The notes under the pieces were generated by a model, which saw only the letters and a list, made by a program, of their open reading frames with translations, was not told the DNA's origin and made no database searches. The translations under genes were made by a program, and so were the position numbers. 64,000 nt of DNA. Source: Sapria himalayana. Taxonomy: Eukaryota > Streptophyta > Magnoliopsida > Malpighiales > Rafflesiaceae. The first letter of the stretch is position 1; each line of letters starts with the position of its first letter. Below are positions 57,958 to 64,000 of the stretch, one piece after another. The stretch covers positions 744,001-808,000 of the forward strand of contig JAREIK010017918.1 of the NCBI GenBank assembly GCA_029783825.1. Direction: 5' to 3'.

Positions 57958-59116
57958 CATAGTTATTTAAGGCACAAGACGCACTGAGGCGCAAAAGCCT
58001 TTTGGGGCCTTAAGGCGCAAGGCGCACTTGAGGCCCGAGCTTTTTTATTTGAGGCACACCCAGCCTAATACACATAAAAATTATACATTTTACTAAATAT
58101 AATCTTTAATTTTCATCTAATAATAAACTAAATAACATCAAAGATAAAAATCAAATATTAATAGTGCTCACATCATCCAAACATTCAAAATTTCAAAACA
58201 AAATAACAAATATTCAAAGTTCTAAAACAAAATAAACACTCAATTCCCGTATTACTAAATATTAATACGGCTAGGATACGTCGTAATAAAAAAAATAAAA
58301 ATAAAAATTATTTTCTTTATAAATATTAGGTATTTTATAAAATAAAATAAAGTAAATTAAAATATTTTAGTTTATAAAATAAATAAATAAATTTTTATTT
58401 TATAAAATAAAAATATTGTATTTTATTTTATTTTATAAGATAATATTTATAATTATTTTATTTTATAATATAATATTTATAATTATCTTATATTATATAA
58501 AAATATATTTTTTTATTTTATAAAATAAAAATATTTTATTTTATTTTACCACCCGCCTGCCTTCCCCCTCAATTCCCGTCCGCCTGCCTCCCCCCTCAAT
58601 TCCCGCCCGCCTGCCTCCCCCCTCAATTCCCGCCCGCCTGCCTTCCCCCTCAATTCCCATCCGCCTGCCTCATCCCTCAATTCCCACCCGCCTGCCTTCC
58701 CCTCAATTCCCGCCCGCCCCCTGCCTCCTCCCCCTCAATTCCCGTCCGCCCCCAGCCTCCTCCGCCTCAAATCCCACCCACCTGCCTCCCCCTCAATTCC
58801 AGCCCATCCACTGCCTCCCCCCCTCAATTCGCGCTCGCCCCTGCCTCCCCCCCTTTGTCCTTTGTCCTCTGTCCTCTGTCCTCTGCTGCCCACTGGACGT
58901 CAGATACACCACCGTCCGATACGCCACGTGGCATATCGGATACGGATTTATCAATGATACGCCACGTGGCGTATCGGACACGTATCCGTGTCGTGTCCGT
59001 GCTTCCTTGCCCGCTGTGCCTCACCCGCCTACACCTCGCCTGAAGCTAGGCGTTTTTCCCGGGAGTGGTGGCGCCTAAGCTTTAGGCACGCCTCAAGCGT
59101 GCCTTTCATAACTATG
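57958..59116 (-). mobile_element. GC-rich hAT-like element, copy 2, 1,159 bp, TSD cactctcc
   Basis: Inverted termini CATAGTTATTTAAGGCAC and GTGCCTTTCATAACTATG are flanked by a perfect 8-bp duplication cactctcc (57950-57957 and 59117-59124), which supports a hAT-type insertion. The interior, left to right, has GGCGCAAGGCGCACTTGAGG, an AT-rich block, a C-rich minisatellite (58555-58850), two CACGTG palindromes (58918-58937, one mismatch; 58956-58975), and CCTCGCCTGAAGC...GGCGCC. It is the reverse-oriented sister of 14985-16841 and lacks the 11-bp array and the acidic ORF. Confidence 0.9.
58555..58850 (-). repeat. C-rich minisatellite (ccccctcaattcccgcccgcctgcct)n
   Basis: About eleven units of roughly 25-30 bp, complementary to the G-rich array at 15613-15958. 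Quadruplex potential lies on the minus strand, which is the OSCA transcript strand here. Confidence 0.85.
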
Positions 59117-59124
59117 CACTCTCC

Positions 59125-60058
59125 CAATAAATATAAGTACATGGTACTACAAATTTGATCACTTAATCTTCTCAATACAATCAAATCTATCAACACAACT
59201 ATTAGCTTATCAATCCACTCGCATGGTTGTATCCAAACCACATGGTGAGTTATCTCATCATGATCAATCAGTTTGTACGCCGACAACTAAATAATAATAT
59301 CATATAAGTGAAATATCATATACGAATATATTAACATAATCAAGTATTAAAACTTTTTTACATGTATATCAAGAGTAAAAAATATTGGTCATACTCAAAT
59401 CAATCGACTATCAAAAATTAATTAGCAATTATATATCAATTACCTACCAATCATCTAATTCGACTTTGGTTAGCTCATCTAATAGCATCTCATATATATT
59501 CCAAACAAAAGTAGCTTACAACAACTATGTGTCCACATTCAATCTCCATTAAGATATCTCAATGAGCTCATGCTAGTTACGATCGTCTTACATTATAAAA
59601 GTCAAAATATGTGCGCACAATAAATTCATGATCACCACACCAAAGTAATATATTGCACTCTTACACTAATGTAATCAAAAGGAAGCACACATCAATATAC
59701 TAAACAACCACAACACAAATTCAAAGTACTACCACAAAACCCCACAAAACATCGTAACAATCACCACAAGCACCACCATGACACTCCACAACACATTGTA
59801 ATAGTCCACCACTTGAACTACTAAAATCACCTTACAATTATTGTACCACCACAACACCTCATTACACATCCATAGCATACTAATCATGTATTTACAAAAG
59901 CAAAAACATACAAACAACATGACTACACCACAAAAGGAATTACGGCAACACCAATATAGGTGCCAAATGTCAGCGCACATTATTGTGGGCACTCCTACAC
60001 CACCATGCTAGTCATCATGTGCTACTCATCATGCACCACCATACTCCTCTAATACCAT
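59125..60058 (-). mobile_element. antisense Copia 5' leader with primer site
   Basis: The complement of 60047-60059 reads ATGGTATTAGAGG (initiator-Met tRNA type site) next to an LTR beginning tgttaatg at 60059. It is followed inward by a CACCAC/GTGGTG-rich leader (about 59700-60040). 59125-59560 has no recognised content. With 55280-57949 this makes one antisense element. Confidence 0.5.
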
Positions 60059-60580
60059 GTTAATGTTAGAACTTTTAGGATTTCAATGATAGTAAGAGAG
60101 AAAGAGGAGAAATAAGAAAGAAAAAAACATAATTATATTCTTCATTATTTAAAAAGTCAAAAATCACAATGTATATACTTAAGTTGGGGTAGCACACATG
60201 TTGGTGGTGCTCTCATACAGACCAAAATAGAAAATGATCAAAATAAACTAATAAATAAAACTAAACCTATACACCTATGAATCTCATGTGTATATTAAAG
60301 TCAATTGAACAACAAAAAAAGTAATATTTGGCTCAATAAGAGTATATTCTAGAGTGTCATGTGAAAAACCAAACTTTGAAAGAATAATAAATACATATCT
60401 CGCCTTTGACAATATAATATTTCCAAAAAATTTAATACAAATAAACTAACATAATACAATAATACTCATATCAACACCTATACATCAAATATTCATATAT
60501 AATAAACAAAAATTATTGAAATAACTCAAGTCAAATTCTCTTATAAATAATATAAAAAAAACTAAATAAAAAAAAAACTA
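60059..60580 (-). mobile_element. candidate shared Copia LTR
   Basis: It lies between a primer site on its left (60047) and an RNase H end on its right (about 60590), so it could serve as the 5' LTR of one antisense Copia and the 3' LTR of the next. The sequence is too decayed to fix its right end. Confidence 0.4.
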
Positions 60581-63062
60581 TAACAGCCTTATCAAATTAA
60601 TATATATAAGTTCAAGTCACCAAATTTGAAAGAAAAAATAGTAGATAGAGACATCTTCAAAGCCTTTATAAAGATATCTATTAACTGTTCCATTGTCAAA
60701 TTCTATGATGTAGTAATGATCTTATTCTGAATTTTCTCTTATAAGAAGAAATAGTCCATGTTTATGTGTATTATCCACTTGAGAAATACTAAATTGGAGG
60801 TATTATCCTAACTATCATAACAAAGTGTAGTGGAATAAAAATGTATATCTAATCTCCTCGAGCAGATGTTATATACAAAATATCTTACAAGTAACTATCA
60901 TCATCATTTTGATATTTACCTCTATATTGAATCTCAAAATAACTACATTACTTTTCGATAAGTCTGTTTTCTCCAAAAAAAATACAAAACTATATCGTAT
61001 ATCTCATCATAGTTCATGTTGGTGCCCAAATCAAATCTAAATACCTGGTTAAGTACTAATATCTATGTCCCATCAAAATTGAAGTCAATACCCAGATCAA
61101 GAAAAATATCTACTAGAACACAACTCAAGAAATCAACTTCTGCATGAATATTAACTATATATTTCATTTGTGACACTGATTTTCCTCTTACAAAAAATCA
61201 CTCTATGCCCAATGGTATTCATTGTGTTTGATGAATCCCAACTTGTCATCTCTCATAATTATAATATCAACTACATTGAGAATTAATATAATCATCATGC
61301 CATCAATACTTCTCCTAAAGAACGAAAAAAAATTAGTAATAAACTTGTGTAACACAAACGAGATTATTACCTATAAAAATCTCATAAACTAGAGTACCAG
61401 ACTCAGTAATTATTTCATATCAGACAATATCTTCATAATTTACAAACTGTATCTTTCTGTAATGCTCAAAATATAAGTGATTACTCCATATATATTCCCT
61501 TTAAAGGTTAATATAAAAAAATATAATCTAATCATCTAACTAGTATATTCTCTAATTATGAGATATTACAAAAAGAAATAAATATCTATACCTAGATCAT
61601 ATTCTCTACTAGAGATTAAGTATCTTGGTAGAACACACCAAATGTCTGAGTCAATCCTATTATTATAAGTCTTATCTTAAGGCAATCTATATTTATATCT
61701 AAACCTTTCTTCAAAGTGAATACTCATTAGCAACTAATAGCAGATATTCCTAAAAGTCATGATACTAGTTTCCAAGCCCAATTAAAATGAATGACATAAA
61801 ACTATTTCATAATGATCTTATACTATCCTGAATAAGATAATACATGAGAGAAAGATATATATAATAGTTTTATCAACAAAAATAATAAAAAATAAAAAAA
61901 ATAATATGAAAATACGATAAAACTTGTGAAATTGAGTGTTGAGTACAACTTTTATGTCCCTCTTAAAGAGTGATTAAAAGGTTAAGATCATATGGAATGA
62001 TTGATTATCATCTAGCTTCTCGATAAACCCATCAGATATGATAGTCACCCTATCTCTCTCACTATTATGTAAAAATCTCATCATCTTCTCCAAAAATAAT
62101 ATCTAACAATTATCTCTTGTGTGACCTATTTTCCTATTATATGTACATTAAACTAAGACTCGTATCCATCTACCTTTGATATGATAATTCATATTGATTT
62201 CTCAAAAAACAAAGTTACATCAAACCCTAATTTCTTGAGCTTGCATGCCAATTAGGGTTTAATCATTATTTTTACATATTACCTCAATCATAATAATTCA
62301 AGTTGGGCCAATTATGCTAATTCTAGCAAATCAAATCAGCATCTAATCATTTTTTTTTATTTTCTCAAAATCCATTTAGGGTATCTACCACAAATAGCCA
62401 TTGTATGCCATTGAGCCTGCAACCACATGCACCACCATGCAATTTTGCTATGCAACTCAGCCAAGGAGTACCACTATGTTCTTAATGTGCACGTGCCTAC
62501 TATGCACCTACGCACACCTCTATGTGCCTGCATGCACCTCTGTGCACCTGCACGCACCTTTGTGTGCCTGCTTTATATGTGCTACACAATCATAGTTCCT
62601 CAAAAAAATAGCTGCACCTGATTCTCTCCTTTTTTTTGGTTTTATTTTTTTTTTATTTGATACTAAAGGGTTTATGTTGGTTAGGGTTTCTGCTAGTCAC
62701 CACCATGTCAATTTTCAGGCTAACCACCACATACACAACCATGCACATCATCACACCAATAGCCGTGCTAATTGAGCACAGAAACATATGCACTACCACA
62801 GCCAATTGCATGAGCCACCACGCACACCAATGAGCACCCAATTGCATGCACCACCATGGGCTCAACTATGCACACCACAGCGTGCTCAACTGTGTGCACA
62901 ACACACCACCAAGTGCTCATCTATGTACCACCACATGCATCTTTTACACTATCGTGCACAGTGTAGTCACACACAATGGGTGTGCAACTACAACTAATAG
63001 AAAAAGATAATAACAAGTAAATGATTTAGAGAGAAGACTCATTTAACTTTATTGTGATACCA
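60581..63062 (-). pseudogene. second antisense Copia remnant (leader, gag, pol)
   Basis: A primer site complementing 63056-63066 (AACATGGTATCAC) is followed by a GTGGTGCA leader (62400-62990), a gag knuckle piece CTYNRKIGHTRDNC (about 62110-62155, second Cys replaced by Asn), broken pol text, and an RNase H end (EQLIDIFIKALKMSLS, then FSFKFGDLNLYI) at about 60590-60690. Many stops and deletions; the internal region is only about 2.5 kb. Confidence 0.6.
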
Positions 63063-63199
63063 TGTTACAAATTAAAATACAAAAAAAAATATCTCAATTA
63101 AAAAAATATCATACACATCATTATATATCAGACAAAAACAAATAAGATAACCCACATGTTGAGTACTCCCATCAAATAACATAAAAAATAAAAGCTAAA
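63063..63199. other. LTR-like remnant
   Basis: It starts tgttacaaatt next to the primer site. AT-rich, and the right boundary is unclear. Confidence 0.35.
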
Positions 63200-64000
63200 T
63201 TAAATTATAATACTTGGCATAGAAGTGACTTATTTTATAAGAGATTTCATATTGTCACAGATTAGATATTTAATTATTACTCTTGCAAAGATTGATCATT
63301 TAGATTATGCTCTAGCAGATATCCTTATTGATCCAAATATAAATTTAACTTCTAATATGACTCATTCAATTAACTTTATGATTTATAAGATAATCATATA
63401 GAAGATTAAATATTTAACTATAATTAGACCAGATACAATAACTACAATTAGTATAATTAGATATTTCTTAGATTTTTTTAATAGATTCACTTTGATACAA
63501 TTCTTTGCATACTAATGTATGTAAAAAAGTCTCCAGGACTTATGATCTCTTTCAAGAATAATGAACACTCTATAGTTAAGTATTCATATTTGAGTTTGGT
63601 ACTAGTATGCATTGAAAAAAGATATATGATAAGGATTTATACTTTTCTTAGAGATAATTTTATCTCCTGATAAAGTAAAAGAAAGACAATTATTTTAAGA
63701 TTCAATGTATAGATAAAATTTAAGATGATAGCAATAGTTGCTTGTAAGACACTTTGTATGTGTCACATGCTCAAGATAATTGGATATGCACCCTCTTATC
63801 TAACTATCCTTTACTGTGATAATCGGGCAGCAAAGCATATGACTTCTAATCTAGTATTTTATGATATGATGAAACATATAAAGATGAATTACTTCTTTAT
63901 ATGAGAACATATTTAGGAAGAAACTATTACTAGTGCATATATCCAAACAACATAGTAACCAACATACATTCATGAAACATAGACCTCAACTTTCATTTTA
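63200..64000 (+). pseudogene. Copia RT/RNase H remnant, plus strand, runs off the window
   Basis: Broken frames read DYALADILIDPNINLTSNMT (63309-63365), KINYL/IRPD-like RT text (63400-63440), then RNase H: DNRAAKHMTSNLVFYDMMKH (63822-63881), IKMNYFFI, and EETITSAYIQTT to about 63955. It matches the family at 19851-21575 (same ALADxxINLxxNxxxxxN wording). Confidence 0.65.

Noticed and set aside
62401..62997. Plus-strand Cys/His-rich frames resembling small zinc proteins
   Set aside because: Translated CACCAC/TGCAC leader repeat of an antisense Copia; the Cys/His content comes from the repeat wording, not a conserved spacing.

Overview
This window is nuclear DNA from a flowering plant with a large, AT-rich, transposon-filled genome. 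The evidence is plant-type Copia and Gypsy retrotransposons, BED/hATC-type and DUF659-type hAT transposases, a Tourist-like MITE, and consensus GT-AG introns. I cannot name the species. Nothing prokaryotic is present (no operons, no CRISPR), and I recognised no tRNA or rRNA gene.

Only one host gene is visible. It is an OSCA/CSC1-like (HYP1/RXW8-type, DUF221) hyperosmolality- or mechanically gated cation channel on the minus strand. Four exons are seen, in transcript order 54701-54403, 22200-21924, 2400-2122 and 1957-1724. Their splice phases fit exactly (0/2, 2/0, 0/0, 0/0) and join into 363 uninterrupted residues covering the end of the cytosolic loop and most of the 7TM channel domain. The exons are separated by introns of 32.2 kb, 19.5 kb and 164 bp, and an intron of more than 9.3 kb lies upstream. 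The N-terminal exons and the last exon lie outside the window. Essentially the whole window is therefore one gene, and every other feature sits in its introns.

Intron content, left to right: two Copia LTR/primer-site fragments (2.5-4.0 kb); a dead hAT carrying two younger GC-rich hAT insertions with perfect 8-bp target duplications (5.0-8.9 kb); three tandem units of about 1.2 kb of a retroelement-borne ORF (10.8-18.1 kb), interrupted by a T-rich element and by a GC-rich hAT-like element with an 11-bp satellite (13.8-16.8 kb); a Gypsy gag remnant; Copia reverse-transcriptase remnants; exon 21924-22200; a Tourist-like MITE; a small hAT; two long direct repeats (24.3-31.9 and 34.9-37.3 kb) that look like the LTRs of a non-autonomous retrotransposon, the left one split by a 4.6-kb Copia element; hAT remnants (38-40.2 kb); a satellite of about 3.9 kb with a 7-bp unit (40.66-44.6 kb); a nearly intact 3.65-kb hAT whose 707-codon transposase frame has one nonsense codon (44.8-48.4 kb); a full-length but decayed minus-strand Copia (49.3-54.2 kb) carrying a small hAT; exon 54403-54701; and antisense Copia remnants (55-63 kb) interrupted by a second, inverted copy of the GC-rich hAT-like element (57.96-59.12 kb).

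I found no new enzymatic system. The most unusual points are the giant-intron channel gene, the graded 7-bp satellite, amplification of an element's own subterminal motif into an 11-bp satellite, and inverted copies of that element flanking two host exons.
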